Below are positions 53,081 to 62,628 of a DNA stretch of 64,000 bases, piece by piece. The notes beneath the pieces are model-generated. The model saw only the letters and a program-made list of their open reading frames with translations, had not been told where the DNA came from and ran no database searches. Position 1 is the first letter of the stretch. Every line of letters starts with the position of its first letter. Location of the stretch: assembly GCA_017547175.1 (NCBI GenBank), contig JAFYQI010000010.1, positions 1 to 64,000 on the forward strand. The letters are read 5' to 3'. This stretch comes from Alistipes sp. Its GTDB lineage: Bacteria; Bacteroidota; Bacteroidia; Bacteroidales; Rikenellaceae. A program made the translations under genes and the position numbers.

Positions 53081-54802
53081 ATGAGAAACCTGACACCATC
53101 GGAGATCGAGACCTTGAAACGGCTGGGCAATACGGCCGAAAATTGGTCAACGATTCGCGTATCGGAAGATTTCTGCCCCGAACAGTTGCAGCAAAGCCGC
53201 CTATCGGGCGAGATCGAGCTGCACGAGGGGGCACGCATCATCTGTTCGTATGTGGCTGATTATCGGATTGGTGCACGCACCACCATCGAACAAGTTACGG
53301 CGCTTCAATGCCGTCACCGCAGCTCGTTCGGCAACGGTACCAAGGTGGCCACGATGAACGAATGTGAGGGCCGTAGCGTCAGCATCTGCGACACGCTCAG
53401 CGCACAAGTAGCCTACCTGATGGCCATCTACCGCCACCGTCCCCGCTTGATCGAGCGCTTGGAGTCTATCGTCGCAGCGGTGGTCGATGAGCGTCAAGAC
53501 ACCCTCGGTACCATTGGCGAAGATTGTCACCTTTCGGGAGCACGCTTCCTCCGCGAGGTGCGTATCGGCAACCGCGTTAGAATCGACGGTGCTTCGGCTT
53601 TGGTCAATGGTACAATTCTCGACGACAGCTATATCGGCGTCGATGTCAAAGCCTATGACTTTGTCGTTGCCGAGGGTACCCGTCTGGATAACGGGGCAAC
53701 CATCGAGCGTTGTTTCGTCGGCGAGAGCTGCCTGCTGGATAAAGGCTTCACGGCTGCCGACTCGCTCTTCTTTGCCAACTCTCATTGCGAGAACGGCGAG
53801 GCTGCCGCCATCTTTGCCGGTCCCTACACCGTTTCGCACCACAAATCTTCGCTCCTGATTGCGGGCATGTTCTCGTTCTTTAATGCCGGTAGCGGCTCGA
53901 ACCAGAGCAACCACCTCTTCAAAAGCGGCGCCGTACATCAGGCCGTACATCCGCGCGGCTGCAAATTTGCCAGCGGAGCCTACATCATGGCACCGGCCAT
54001 TGAAGGTGCCTTTACGATGGTCATGGGACACCACTCACGCCACCACGATGTCTCGATATTCCCCTACTCCTACCTGTTGGAGAAGGAGGAGCGATCGTTC
54101 CTGTTGCCGGCAGTCAATCTCGCAAGCTACGGCACGGTACGCGACATCGAGAAGTGGCCCAAACGCGATAAGCGCAAGGTGATGCGCGATGTGATCAATT
54201 TCGAAGCGCACAACCCCTATACCGCTGGAGCGATGCTGCGTGCCGTGGATATGCTCCACACCATCGAGGAGGCCAATCCCGACAGCCCGATCTACACCTA
54301 CAACCATGTACAGATTCGTGCTGCAGCCCTGCAACGCGGCATTACGCTCTACAACCGAGCCATTGTCGCCGCACTCGGCGCCATGCTCGAACGAGGCGGC
54401 TCGAACGACCGCTATGTCGGTTCGGGACGCTGGCTCGACCTGGCCGGCCAATACATCACGAAGCAGGCCGTGGATCACATCGTGGAGCAGATCGAAGCGG
54501 GCGCACTCGAAAATCTGCAGGCAATCGACAACGCCTTTCGCATCTTTGCCATCCACTACGATGATTATGCCCACAGTTGGGCTGAACAGATTTACGGCGC
54601 GCTCTTGGGGCATACCCCCTCGATCGAGGAGCTCAACGAGGCTATCACAGCCGGACGCAATGCCCGAGAGGCGATTCGTTGTATGACCGACACTGACCGT
54701 CAACGCGATTGCAGCGCCGAGATGGCTGTCAGCTACGGTTTGGATTGCGACACGATGGAGGAGCGCATGGCCGATTTCCGTACCGTGCGCGGCCTGAGTT
54801 AA
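53081..54802 (+). CDS. DUF4954 family protein (left-handed beta-helix)
   Basis: 573 residues. The middle (~residues 50-260) shows hexapeptide-type repeats of a left-handed beta-helix (IGARTTI, IGEDCHL, IGNRVRI, IGVDVKA, NGATIERCFVGESCLL), as in sugar-nucleotide and acyl transferases. A His/Gly-rich stretch (HHKSSLLIAGMFSFFNAGSGSNQSNH, key parts GSGSNQSNH and MGHHSRHHD) may be the active site. The C-terminal ~200 residues are helical. DUF4954 is widespread in Bacteroidetes; function not established. Here it sits between kinase-like and VWA genes and has its own promoter. Confidence 0.82.
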   Translation: MRNLTPSEIETLKRLGNTAENWSTIRVSEDFCPEQLQQSRLSGEIELHEGARIICSYVADYRIGARTTIEQVTALQCRHRSSFGNGTKVATMNECEGRSVSICDTLSAQVAYLMAIYRHRPRLIERLESIVAAVVDERQDTLGTIGEDCHLSGARFLREVRIGNRVRIDGASALVNGTILDDSYIGVDVKAYDFVVAEGTRLDNGATIERCFVGESCLLDKGFTAADSLFFANSHCENGEAAAIFAGPYTVSHHKSSLLIAGMFSFFNAGSGSNQSNHLFKSGAVHQAVHPRGCKFASGAYIMAPAIEGAFTMVMGHHSRHHDVSIFPYSYLLEKEERSFLLPAVNLASYGTVRDIEKWPKRDKRKVMRDVINFEAHNPYTAGAMLRAVDMLHTIEEANPDSPIYTYNHVQIRAAALQRGITLYNRAIVAALGAMLERGGSNDRYVGSGRWLDLAGQYITKQAVDHIVEQIEAGALENLQAIDNAFRIFAIHYDDYAHSWAEQIYGALLGHTPSIEELNEAITAGRNAREAIRCMTDTDRQRDCSAEMAVSYGLDCDTMEERMADFRTVRGLS

Positions 54803-54826
54803 CCTAATACGACCCCAAACTGCCCT

Positions 54827-55681
54827 ATGTACACTCAAAGCATTACACGCTCTCATCGCACCGCTTTTGTACTGCTGATCGACGGTTCAGGCTCGATGGC
54901 CGAAGAGATCGCTTTTCGTGGAATTCGCGTCTCAAAGGCCAAAGCCGTTTCGCTCATTACCAACGAATTGATCTTCGAGCTGATCGAACGAGCACGTCGC
55001 AGTGAGGGAATTCGTGACTACTACGACATCGCCATTCTCGGCTATTCGGGCGATGACGAAGTCTGCTCGCTCCTTCCGGGTGGCGATCAGATGATTTCGA
55101 TTGCCGACCTGGCGGCTCAACCCATCACGATGGTCAGTCGGACAGTCGAATTGAAATTACCCGACGGTCGTTGCGCGTTACGCGAGGTACAGACACCACA
55201 GTGGATTGCACCGCGTGCCGTAGGACAAACGCCCATGATTGAGGCTATGCGTATGGCGCGCGATCTGGTGGCAGGTTGGATTGCCCGCGAGGAGCACAAC
55301 GAGAGTTTTCCGCCCATCGTCTTCAACATCACCGATGGTGAAGCAACCGACGGCACGGATGAGGAGTTGTTGAGTGTGGCTCGTCAGATTCGCTCACTCG
55401 CCACCCAGGACGGCAACACGCTACTTGTCCATATCCACATCGGTGCGGGCGATCTGCGAACGCTCTTCTTCCCGGGAGCCGATGAGCCGCTGCCGATCAA
55501 CCACCACGCACGAACGCTCTACGAGGCTTCGAGCGAAATGCCGGCCTGCTTCAACAAGGCCATTCGCAGCGCAAAGGGCGCCGGATCGTTACCGCCCTTC
55601 CGAGGAATGAGTTTCAACGCATCGGCTGCCGATCTGCTGACGATGCTCGACATAGGTTCTATCAGCGTAAAGACCGAATAA
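54827..55681 (+). CDS. VWA domain protein, TerY-like
   Basis: 284 residues, no signal peptide, so cytoplasmic. A von Willebrand A fold with the metal site DGSGSM near residue 19, a conserved threonine in GQTPM (near 143) and the DGE segment FNITDGEATDG. The overall layout resembles TerY-type VWA proteins that in other bacteria are encoded with protein kinases and PP2C phosphatases. A phosphatase gene is not present. The pseudokinase gene begins 2 bp after its stop, implying a joint function. Confidence 0.85.
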   Translation: MYTQSITRSHRTAFVLLIDGSGSMAEEIAFRGIRVSKAKAVSLITNELIFELIERARRSEGIRDYYDIAILGYSGDDEVCSLLPGGDQMISIADLAAQPITMVSRTVELKLPDGRCALREVQTPQWIAPRAVGQTPMIEAMRMARDLVAGWIAREEHNESFPPIVFNITDGEATDGTDEELLSVARQIRSLATQDGNTLLVHIHIGAGDLRTLFFPGADEPLPINHHARTLYEASSEMPACFNKAIRSAKGAGSLPPFRGMSFNASAADLLTMLDIGSISVKTE

Positions 55682-55683
55682 CC

Positions 55684-56634
55684 ATGGCTGCATCGATTCG
55701 CCAATTTTCCGAAGCCCTGCTCCTGCCCGAGGAGCATCTGCTAACGTTGCACGATTGCGAGGTGATGATCTCTCTGGAGGGTATTCCGGCACTGCATCGC
55801 ACCTCAACCATGGTCGAGGCAGAAATTCGACGCAACGGAACACACTACCTGTTGGCCATGCCGTTGAACGAACATACGGCCATCGAGATTGAGCAACGGG
55901 CCTCAGCCCTGCAACGCCTGCGCCATCGCGCCCTGGCATCGCTGCGGGTACTGCCTGATGAGTTGCGCAGTTTCGACCTTGCCGGTCGTCCGACCTATAC
56001 CACGCTCTACCTGCAAGAGCTTGCAGGTGAGTCGTTCGAAGAGGTCACCGAAAAGTTGGATCCGACGACCTTGAACGACGCCTTGGAGCGGCTGGGTAAC
56101 GAGTTGGCTGCGTTACCGCTTGCTCACAATAACCTCAAAGCCGAAAATCTGCGTTGGCGAGAGGATCATCTGGAGGTGATTCGTCCCTGGTTTGCCGAGG
56201 TTGGAGGCGATATAAAGCGCGACCAACAGGCCTTGGCACAACTACGCCGCCCCACCACCGAGAAGCTTTACCTCTCGGACTGCGAAGCCGACTACGAGGC
56301 CTCTACGACGCGTGATTGGTGCGGTCACGAATTTGAGGGGTTGATCTGCTTTCACGACGAAGCAGGTTACGGCTACATGGATCGCGACGAGCAGGTGGTC
56401 ATCGCTCCCCAATTTCGCTGGGCCGACGATTTCCACGAAGGCCGTGCTGTCGTCGAATGCGAAGAGGGCATGGGACTGATCAACCGCACGGGAGATTTTG
56501 TACTACCACCCCGCTACGAAATTGTCGAATATCTCTACGCCGAGAGTATCGTTCGCGTGCGAAAAGAGGGGTTATGGGCTACGTTCGATATCACGGGCGA
56601 GCAAATCGAGCCATTCAAACCGCTCGAAGCTTAA
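55684..56634 (+). CDS. Pseudokinase-like protein with WG-type repeats
   Basis: 316 residues. The order of parts matches the kinase-like protein at 51886. A degenerate kinase region spans residues ~40-180 with HNNLKAEN (148-155) at the catalytic loop, where the catalytic Asp has become Asn, and no DFG/DHD equivalent (VIRPWF at that point). Then about three WG-type repeats (residues ~220-315) including YGYMDRDEQVVIAPQF and GLINRTGDFVLPPRYE. Likely a non-catalytic partner or regulator of the VWA protein or of the kinase. A start inside the TlpA-like or VWA gene can be excluded; ATG 55684 is the only sensible one. Confidence 0.7.
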   Translation: MAASIRQFSEALLLPEEHLLTLHDCEVMISLEGIPALHRTSTMVEAEIRRNGTHYLLAMPLNEHTAIEIEQRASALQRLRHRALASLRVLPDELRSFDLAGRPTYTTLYLQELAGESFEEVTEKLDPTTLNDALERLGNELAALPLAHNNLKAENLRWREDHLEVIRPWFAEVGGDIKRDQQALAQLRRPTTEKLYLSDCEADYEASTTRDWCGHEFEGLICFHDEAGYGYMDRDEQVVIAPQFRWADDFHEGRAVVECEEGMGLINRTGDFVLPPRYEIVEYLYAESIVRVRKEGLWATFDITGEQIEPFKPLEA

Positions 56635-56682
56635 CACACAATACCACAAAATTGAAGAAGCAACACAAAAAAAAGATAGATT

Positions 56683-57606
56683 ATGGAGAAAATTAAAACC
56701 TTGATTATCGGTAGCGGCCCGGCCGGATACACGGCAGCCATCTACCTTTCGCGCGCCAACCTGGCCCCTGTACTTTACGAGGGTATTCAGCCCGGCGGCC
56801 AGCTGACCACCACGACCCAGATCGAGAACTATCCGGGTTTTGCTGACGGAATCGATGCCAACGAGCTGATGGGTGCCATGCGCAAGCAGGCCGAGAATCT
56901 CGGCACCACAATTCGCACGGGCAGCATCACGAAGGTTGATCTTTCGTCGCGCCCGTTCCATGTCGAGGTGGAGGATGGCACCGAGATTGAGGCCGAGAGC
57001 CTGATTATTGCCACGGGCGCTTCAGCCAAATACCTCGGTCTGCCCTCGGAGCTGAAGTTCCGCGGTCAGGGCGTGAGCGCCTGCGCTACGTGCGACGGTT
57101 TCTTCTACCGCAAGCGTGACGTGGCCGTTGTAGGTGGCGGTGATACGGCTTGCGAGGAGGCTACCTACCTCGCATCACTCTGCCGTCAGGTCTATATGAT
57201 CGTTCGCAAGCCCTACCTACGCGCCTCGAAGGCGATGCAGCAGCGCGTATTCGATACGCCGAATATCGAGGTACTATTCGAGTACAACACAGCCGAGGTG
57301 CTGGGTGACGATATGATGGGTGTAACGGGTGTGAAGGTGCGCAAGACGGACGGCTCGGAGCGCACGCTCGACGTGGCCGGTTTTTTCCTGGCCATTGGTC
57401 ACCACCCCAACACGGAGCTCTTCGACGGTCAGTTAGAGTTGGACGAGGAGGGTTACATCAAGGTAGAGCCTGGTACGTCGAAGACCTCGGTAGAGGGTGT
57501 CTTTGCCGCCGGTGACGTGAAGGATCCCCACTACCGCCAGGCTATTGCCGCTGCCGGTTCTGGTTGCATCGCCGCTCTGGACTGCGAGCGTTTCCTGCGC
57601 AAGTAG
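56683..57606 (+). CDS. trxB: Thioredoxin-disulfide reductase
   Basis: 307 residues, cytoplasmic homodimer. FAD site GSGPAGYTAAIY, redox-active CATC (CATCDGFF, near residue 132) and NADPH site VVGGGDTACEEA are intact, ending with the GVFAAGDVKD flavin motif. It reduces thioredoxin with NADPH. It follows the pseudokinase gene by 48 bp and could share its transcript, though no functional link is evident. Confidence 0.96.
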   Translation: MEKIKTLIIGSGPAGYTAAIYLSRANLAPVLYEGIQPGGQLTTTTQIENYPGFADGIDANELMGAMRKQAENLGTTIRTGSITKVDLSSRPFHVEVEDGTEIEAESLIIATGASAKYLGLPSELKFRGQGVSACATCDGFFYRKRDVAVVGGGDTACEEATYLASLCRQVYMIVRKPYLRASKAMQQRVFDTPNIEVLFEYNTAEVLGDDMMGVTGVKVRKTDGSERTLDVAGFFLAIGHHPNTELFDGQLELDEEGYIKVEPGTSKTSVEGVFAAGDVKDPHYRQAIAAAGSGCIAALDCERFLRK

Positions 57607-57618
57607 GCATATAGAAAA

Positions 57619-57697
57619 GGGACCTATAAGACTTATGGGGCCTATGAGATTAACCAAAACCACTCATAGGCTTTATAGGTCATATAGGTCTCATCCC
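57619..57697. repeat. Intergenic inverted repeat of CTATA-rich units
   Basis: Left arm 57619-57648 and right arm 57663-57697 are imperfect inverted copies of units such as GACCTATAAG and GGCCTATGAG; the innermost 8 bp (CCTATGAG/CTCATAGG) are perfect around a 14-nt loop. It may end the trxB transcript, or be a member of a simple-repeat family. Confidence 0.65.
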
Positions 57698-57719
57698 ACT
57701 TTTTGAGTTTACAACCATT

Positions 57720-58643
57720 GTGAGTTTTCGCATCACCATACTCGGGTCAGCTTCAGCCAAACCCACCATCCACCGTCACCCCTCGGGGCAGGTGGTCAAC
57801 ATCCACGAGCAGTATTACCTGGTGGATGCCGGGGAGGGTGTGCAACAACAACTCATCAAATACGGAATCAATCCACTGAAGATCAAAGAGGTTTTCATCT
57901 CACACCTGCACGGCGACCATGTATTCGGCATCTTCCCGCTGATCTCGACCTTGGGTCTGTATGGCAAGCGCACCCCGCTCAAAGTCTATGCACCGGCCCC
58001 CTTTGGCGAGATGCTGGCCGCCCACCTGCGCTTTTTCGATACGGCACTCCCCTACGAGGTGGAGTGGATCGAGGTGGATACGACCAAGCATCAACTCTTG
58101 AGCGAAAATCGCACGATCGAGATCTGGAGCGTTCCGCTGCGCCATCGGGTACCGTGTGCCGGCTTTCTTTTCCGCGAAAAAGAGCCGCCCCTGAATGTTG
58201 AGAAGTTCAAGATTGCGAAATACGACCTTTCGATTGAGCAGATTACGGCAGCCAAACGGGGTGAGGATGTAGTATTGGAGAGCGGTGAACGGATTCCGAA
58301 CAGCGAACTGACCTACCGCCCCTATGCACCACGCTCCTACGCCTACCTGTCGGATACAAACTTTTCGGCCAAGGCGGCCACACTCTGCCACGGAGTCGAT
58401 CTGATGTACCACGAGGCGACCTATGCAGCCGAGGAGCAACGCTCGGCCAAAGATCGCGGCCATTCGACCACAACTGACGCTGCGAAAGCAGCCCTCAAAG
58501 CCGAAGCCCGTCGACTCGTGATCGGTCACTACTCGGCCCGTTACAAGACGTTAGAGCCCCTCTTGGAGGAGTGTCGGGCACGCTTTGCGGAGAGCTATTT
58601 AGCCATTGAAGGCGAAACATTTACGATTGAAAAACATGACTAA
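57720..58643 (+). CDS. rnz: Ribonuclease Z
   Basis: 307 residues, cytoplasmic, metallo-beta-lactamase fold. Two zinc ions are held by HLHGDH (near residue 62) and later histidines (around YHEATY and GHYSARY). It cuts the 3' trailer from tRNA precursors that lack an encoded CCA, which fits the two tRNA genes in this window. The start is a GTG at 57720 (GTG AGT TTT CGC); no ATG is available without losing the FRITILGSASA strand. The next gene overlaps its end by 8 bp. Confidence 0.93.
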   Translation: MSFRITILGSASAKPTIHRHPSGQVVNIHEQYYLVDAGEGVQQQLIKYGINPLKIKEVFISHLHGDHVFGIFPLISTLGLYGKRTPLKVYAPAPFGEMLAAHLRFFDTALPYEVEWIEVDTTKHQLLSENRTIEIWSVPLRHRVPCAGFLFREKEPPLNVEKFKIAKYDLSIEQITAAKRGEDVVLESGERIPNSELTYRPYAPRSYAYLSDTNFSAKAATLCHGVDLMYHEATYAAEEQRSAKDRGHSTTTDAAKAALKAEARRLVIGHYSARYKTLEPLLEECRARFAESYLAIEGETFTIEKHD

Positions 58644-59382
58644 AGCCGAAATACAGTTGGTGCGTGCACTCGCCGACAAGCGTGCACGTCTGGAGCACGG
58701 GCTCTTTGTGGCCGAGGGCGAGAAACTCATCGGGGAGATTCGTACCTCGAAATTGCGCGTGCGTAAAATCTACGCCCTTGAGGGTATCTTCGAAGGGGCG
58801 GAGGTCGAGGTGGTTAGCCCGAAGGAGATGGAGCGCGTATCGCTGCTCAAGACCCCCTCGAAGGCCGTTGCGCTGGTCGAGATTCCGCGCCACACGCTAC
58901 GCGCCCATGAACTGAAAAACAGACTAATACTCGCATTGGACGAGGTGCAGAATCCGGGCAATCTGGGGACCATTATCCGCCTCGCGGATTGGTTCGGCAT
59001 TACCGACATTGTCTGCTCGATGGATTCGGCCGACTGCTTCAACCCCAAAGTGGTACAAGCCACCATGGGTGCCATCTTGCGTGTCAAGGTCCACTACACC
59101 GATTTGACCCGCTTTTTGGAGGAGGCTGTCCGACTGGATATTCCGCGCTACGGCACCTTCCTTGAGGGGGCGAACCTCTACGACACGGAGCTCACTGACG
59201 GGGGTATCATCGTCATGGGCAACGAAGGACGCGGCATCTCACGACCGATCGAGGCGCTCGTTTCACACAAGGTGCTCATCCCCGCCTACCCGGCCGATCG
59301 CCCCACCAGCGAGTCGCTCAACGTAGCCATGGCAACGGGTATCATCTGCGCCGAGTTTCGCCGTCGAACAAGCTCTAAATAA
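58636..59382 (+). CDS. TrmH/SpoU family RNA 2'-O-methyltransferase
   Basis: 248 residues. N-terminal RNA-binding part, then the SPOUT knot with motifs DEVQNPGNLGTIIR, MGNEGRGIS and SESLNVAMATGI that form the S-adenosylmethionine site. It methylates a ribose in rRNA or tRNA; the exact site is not evident. ATG 58636 lies 8 bp inside rnz, showing translational coupling of two RNA-maturation genes. Confidence 0.92.
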   Translation: MTKAEIQLVRALADKRARLEHGLFVAEGEKLIGEIRTSKLRVRKIYALEGIFEGAEVEVVSPKEMERVSLLKTPSKAVALVEIPRHTLRAHELKNRLILALDEVQNPGNLGTIIRLADWFGITDIVCSMDSADCFNPKVVQATMGAILRVKVHYTDLTRFLEEAVRLDIPRYGTFLEGANLYDTELTDGGIIVMGNEGRGISRPIEALVSHKVLIPAYPADRPTSESLNVAMATGIICAEFRRRTSSK

Positions 59383-59399
59383 AAAAACGGCGTAAGTGA

Positions 59400-59430
59400 T
59401 TGCTAACTCGAAGAATAATTGCTACATTTG
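59400..59430 (+). promoter_or_regulatory. pdxA promoter
   Basis: TTG (59400-59402), 20 nt, TACATTTG (59423-59430); leader about 20 nt. Confidence 0.7.
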
Positions 59431-59454
59431 TCGGTTGAAAGCTATCAAAAACGA

Positions 59455-60540
59455 ATGACAGAAAATTTACTCAAGATAGGTATTACGCAGGGTGACCCGA
59501 ACGGCATTGGCTGGGAGGTGATCCTCAAGACCATTTCGAATCCGCTCCTGGTGGAGCTTTGTACCCCCGTACTCTACGGCTCGACAGAGGCCATGAACTT
59601 TTACCGCAAAACGATTCAGGAGCTGGATGCGTTTGAGGTGGTGAAGGTTGCCTCGGCTGCCGAAGCGCAAGAGGGGCGCATCAATTTGGTCGAGTGTGGT
59701 GCCATCACCGCCATCGAGCCGGGCAAGGCCTCACCCCAAGCGGGTCAAGCTGCCGTCGAGGCACTCGAAAAGGCCGCCGAGGATCTGCTCAATGGTGAGT
59801 TGGATGCCGTTGTGACGGCGCCGTTCGACAAAGAGATGGTGCAGAACGACAACTTCCGCTTCACGGGCCACACGGAGTTCTTCGGAGCAAAGTTCGAGGG
59901 TGAGCCGATGATGATCATGTGCAGCGAGCGCTTGCGTGTGGGTCTTGTGACCAAGCATCTGCCCATTGCCGAGATTCCGCGCCACATCACCCGCGAAAAG
60001 ATCGTGCAGGATCTGCGCACGCTCAAGAAGAGCCTGATCGAGGATTTCGGAGTCGTTGAGCCGCGTATTGCCGTGTTGGCCCTGAATCCCCACGCCGGCG
60101 ACGGTGGTCTGCTGGGTACGGAGGAGCAGGAGGTGATTCGTCCCGCCATCAACGAGGCCTATGAGGAGGGTATCCTCGCCTTTGGCCCCTTTGCTGCCGA
60201 CGGGCTCTTTGCCAGCGGCTCGTACACGAAGTACGACGGTGTGTTGGCCATGTACCACGACCAGGGGTTGGCTCCCTTCAAAACGCTCTCACCCGACGGG
60301 GTGAATCTGACGGCCTCACTGAGCGCCGTACGCACATCTCCCGACCACGGCACGGCATTCGATATTGCCGGCCAGGACAAGGCCGATGCACAATCGATGC
60401 GCAACGCCCTCTATACGGCTATCGACGTGGCACGTAACCGCCGAGCCTACAGCGAGTGGAGTGCCAATCCGCTGCCGAAAGCCGAGCGCGAGCGTACGCG
60501 TCGCGACCAGGAGCGCAGTGAGCGTTTCAAGGCCGAATAA
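59455..60540 (+). CDS. pdxA: 4-hydroxythreonine-4-phosphate dehydrogenase
   Basis: 361 residues, cytoplasmic homodimer. It oxidises 4-phosphohydroxy-L-threonine in the DXP-dependent route to pyridoxal phosphate. Family features: ITQGDPNGIGWEV at the start, VTAPFDKE, the metal-binding FTGHTEFF histidine, NPHAGDGGLLG and YHDQGLAPFKT. ATG 59455 is used because the TTG at 59419 precedes the -7 box. The product PLP would serve enzymes such as GcvP. Confidence 0.95.
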   Translation: MTENLLKIGITQGDPNGIGWEVILKTISNPLLVELCTPVLYGSTEAMNFYRKTIQELDAFEVVKVASAAEAQEGRINLVECGAITAIEPGKASPQAGQAAVEALEKAAEDLLNGELDAVVTAPFDKEMVQNDNFRFTGHTEFFGAKFEGEPMMIMCSERLRVGLVTKHLPIAEIPRHITREKIVQDLRTLKKSLIEDFGVVEPRIAVLALNPHAGDGGLLGTEEQEVIRPAINEAYEEGILAFGPFAADGLFASGSYTKYDGVLAMYHDQGLAPFKTLSPDGVNLTASLSAVRTSPDHGTAFDIAGQDKADAQSMRNALYTAIDVARNRRAYSEWSANPLPKAERERTRRDQERSERFKAE

Positions 60541-60641
60541 CGTATAACGAACTAAACATTTGGTGACTCGGGAGGTGTATTCCGTCTCGTAATTGTGGAA
60601 GCACCGAACGAAACCGCAAACTAAAACTTATAAAAAACACT

Positions 60642-62591
60642 ATGATCAAAATCACCTTTCCCGATGGCACTGTAAAGGAGTTTGCCAAAGGGACCACTGC
60701 GTTCGAGATCGCAACGAGCATCAGCCCTCGTTTAGCTGCTGACTCGCTGGCGGCTTCGGTCAATGGCGTGACCGTTGACATGACGCTTCCGATCGAGGAG
60801 GATGCCTCGATCAAGTTCTACAAGTGGGAGGACGCCGAGGGTAAGCACGCCTTCTGGCACACCTCGTCGCACCTCTTGGCCGAGGCGCTGGAGTCGCTCT
60901 ATCCGGGCATTAAGTTCGGTATCGGCCCCGCCATCGAAAACGGCTTCTACTACGACGTAGATTGCCCCACGCCGATTACCGAGGGCGACCTTGTAACCAT
61001 CGAAAACAAGATGATCGAGCTGGCTCGTCAGAAGGAGGAGCTCATCCGCCGCGAAGTACCGAAGGCGGAGGCACTGGCCACCTTCACCGAGAAGGGCGAT
61101 CAATACAAGGTAGAGCTGATCAGCGACCTGGAGGATGGTACCATCTCGTTCTACACGAACGGTGGTTTCACCGACCTCTGCCGCGGTCCGCACCTGCCGA
61201 ATACGGGCTTCATCAAGGCCATCAAACTACTCTCGGTAGCCGGTGCCTACTGGCGCGGTAACGAGAAGAACAAGATGCTGACGCGTATCTACGGTATCTC
61301 GTTCCCCAAGAAGTCGATGCTCGACGAGTATCTGCAAATGTTGGAGGAGGCCAAGAAGCGCGACCACCGCAAGTTGGGTAAGGATCTCGAGCTCTTCACC
61401 TTCTCGCAGCGTGTAGGCCAGGGTCTGCCGTTGTGGTTGCCGAAGGGTACCGCCCTGCGCGACCGCCTGGAGCAGTTCCTGCGCAAGGTACAGAAGGATC
61501 ATGGCTATCTGCAGGTAATCACTCCGCCGATCGGCAACAAGGAGCTCTACGTTACCTCGGGCCACTATGCCAAGTATGGCAAGGACTCGTTCCAGCCCAT
61601 CAAGACCCCGATCGAGGGTGAGGAGTACTTCCTCAAGCCGATGAACTGCCCCCACCACTGCGAGATCTACCGCTCGAAGCCCCGTTCGTACAAGGATCTG
61701 CCCGTACGTCTGGCCGAGTTCGGTACCGTATGCCGCTACGAGCAGTCGGGTGAGTTGCACGGTCTGACGCGTGTACGTTCGTTCACGCAGGACGATGCCC
61801 ACCTCTTTTGCCGTCCCGACCAGCTGTTGCAGGAGTTTGAGCGCGTAATTGACATCGTGCTCTACATCTTCCGCACGCTGAAGTTCGAGAACTACACGGC
61901 CCAGGTATCGCTGCGCGACAAGACCAACCACGAGAAGTATATCGGTTCGGACGAGAATTGGGAGAAGGCTGAGCAGGCCATCATCCAGGCTGCCGAGGAG
62001 AAGGGGCTGAAGACCGTTGTAGAGTATGGCGAGGCTGCCTTCTACGGTCCGAAGCTCGACTTCATGGTCAAGGATGCCATCGGTCGCAGCTGGCAGCTCG
62101 GCACGATTCAGGTGGACTACAACCTGCCTGAGCGTTTCGACCTTACGTATAAGGGTGCCGACGATAAGCTCCACCGCCCGATCATGATCCACCGTGCACC
62201 GTTTGGCTCGATGGAGCGTTTCGTGGCTGTGCTGTTGGAGCACACGGCCGGTAAGTTCCCCTTGTGGCTCTCGCCCGACCAGGTGGTTGTACTCCCCATC
62301 TCGGAGAAGTTCAACGACTATGCCGAGTCGGTGGTTGAGTACCTGAACCGCAACGACGTGCGCGCCCAGATCGATGATCGTAACGAGAAGATCGGCCGCA
62401 AGATCCGCGACAACGAGCTCAAGCGTATCCCCTACCTGCTGATCGTCGGCGAGAAAGAGTCGGCCGAGGGTCTGGTATCGGTACGTGCCCAGGGCGAAGG
62501 TGACAAGGGTCAGATGTCGATGGAGGCCTTCAAGGATCTGATTCTCGAGCAGGTGAACACCGAGATCGAGGCCAATAAGCTCAAGGCCTAA
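60642..62591 (+). CDS. thrS: Threonyl-tRNA synthetase
   Basis: 649 residues: TGS domain (1-~62), editing domain with [12 protein letters not shown] (HxxxH type) and the later C-x3-H-like CRGPHLP, class II core with motif 2 [13 protein letters not shown] and zinc residues around [11 protein letters not shown], motif 3 [11 protein letters not shown], then an anticodon-binding domain. The 101-nt leader shows no recognisable T-box. infC follows 37 bp later, the usual order. Confidence 0.97.
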   Translation: MIKITFPDGTVKEFAKGTTAFEIATSISPRLAADSLAASVNGVTVDMTLPIEEDASIKFYKWEDAEGKHAFWHTSSHLLAEALESLYPGIKFGIGPAIENGFYYDVDCPTPITEGDLVTIENKMIELARQKEELIRREVPKAEALATFTEKGDQYKVELISDLEDGTISFYTNGGFTDLCRGPHLPNTGFIKAIKLLSVAGAYWRGNEKNKMLTRIYGISFPKKSMLDEYLQMLEEAKKRDHRKLGKDLELFTFSQRVGQGLPLWLPKGTALRDRLEQFLRKVQKDHGYLQVITPPIGNKELYVTSGHYAKYGKDSFQPIKTPIEGEEYFLKPMNCPHHCEIYRSKPRSYKDLPVRLAEFGTVCRYEQSGELHGLTRVRSFTQDDAHLFCRPDQLLQEFERVIDIVLYIFRTLKFENYTAQVSLRDKTNHEKYIGSDENWEKAEQAIIQAAEEKGLKTVVEYGEAAFYGPKLDFMVKDAIGRSWQLGTIQVDYNLPERFDLTYKGADDKLHRPIMIHRAPFGSMERFVAVLLEHTAGKFPLWLSPDQVVVLPISEKFNDYAESVVEYLNRNDVRAQIDDRNEKIGRKIRDNELKRIPYLLIVGEKESAEGLVSVRAQGEGDKGQMSMEAFKDLILEQVNTEIEANKLKA

Positions 62592-62628
62592 TCGAGAGAA
62601 TTAATATTAACCTTTAATCAATACAACT

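Noticed and set aside
55684..56634. Active protein kinase
   Set aside because: Catalytic Asp is Asn and the metal-binding motif is missing; pseudokinase is the safer description.
60541..60641. T-box or other threonine-responsive leader of thrS
   Set aside because: The 101 nt contain no T-box consensus, and Bacteroidetes seldom use T-boxes; no convincing antiterminator pair was found.
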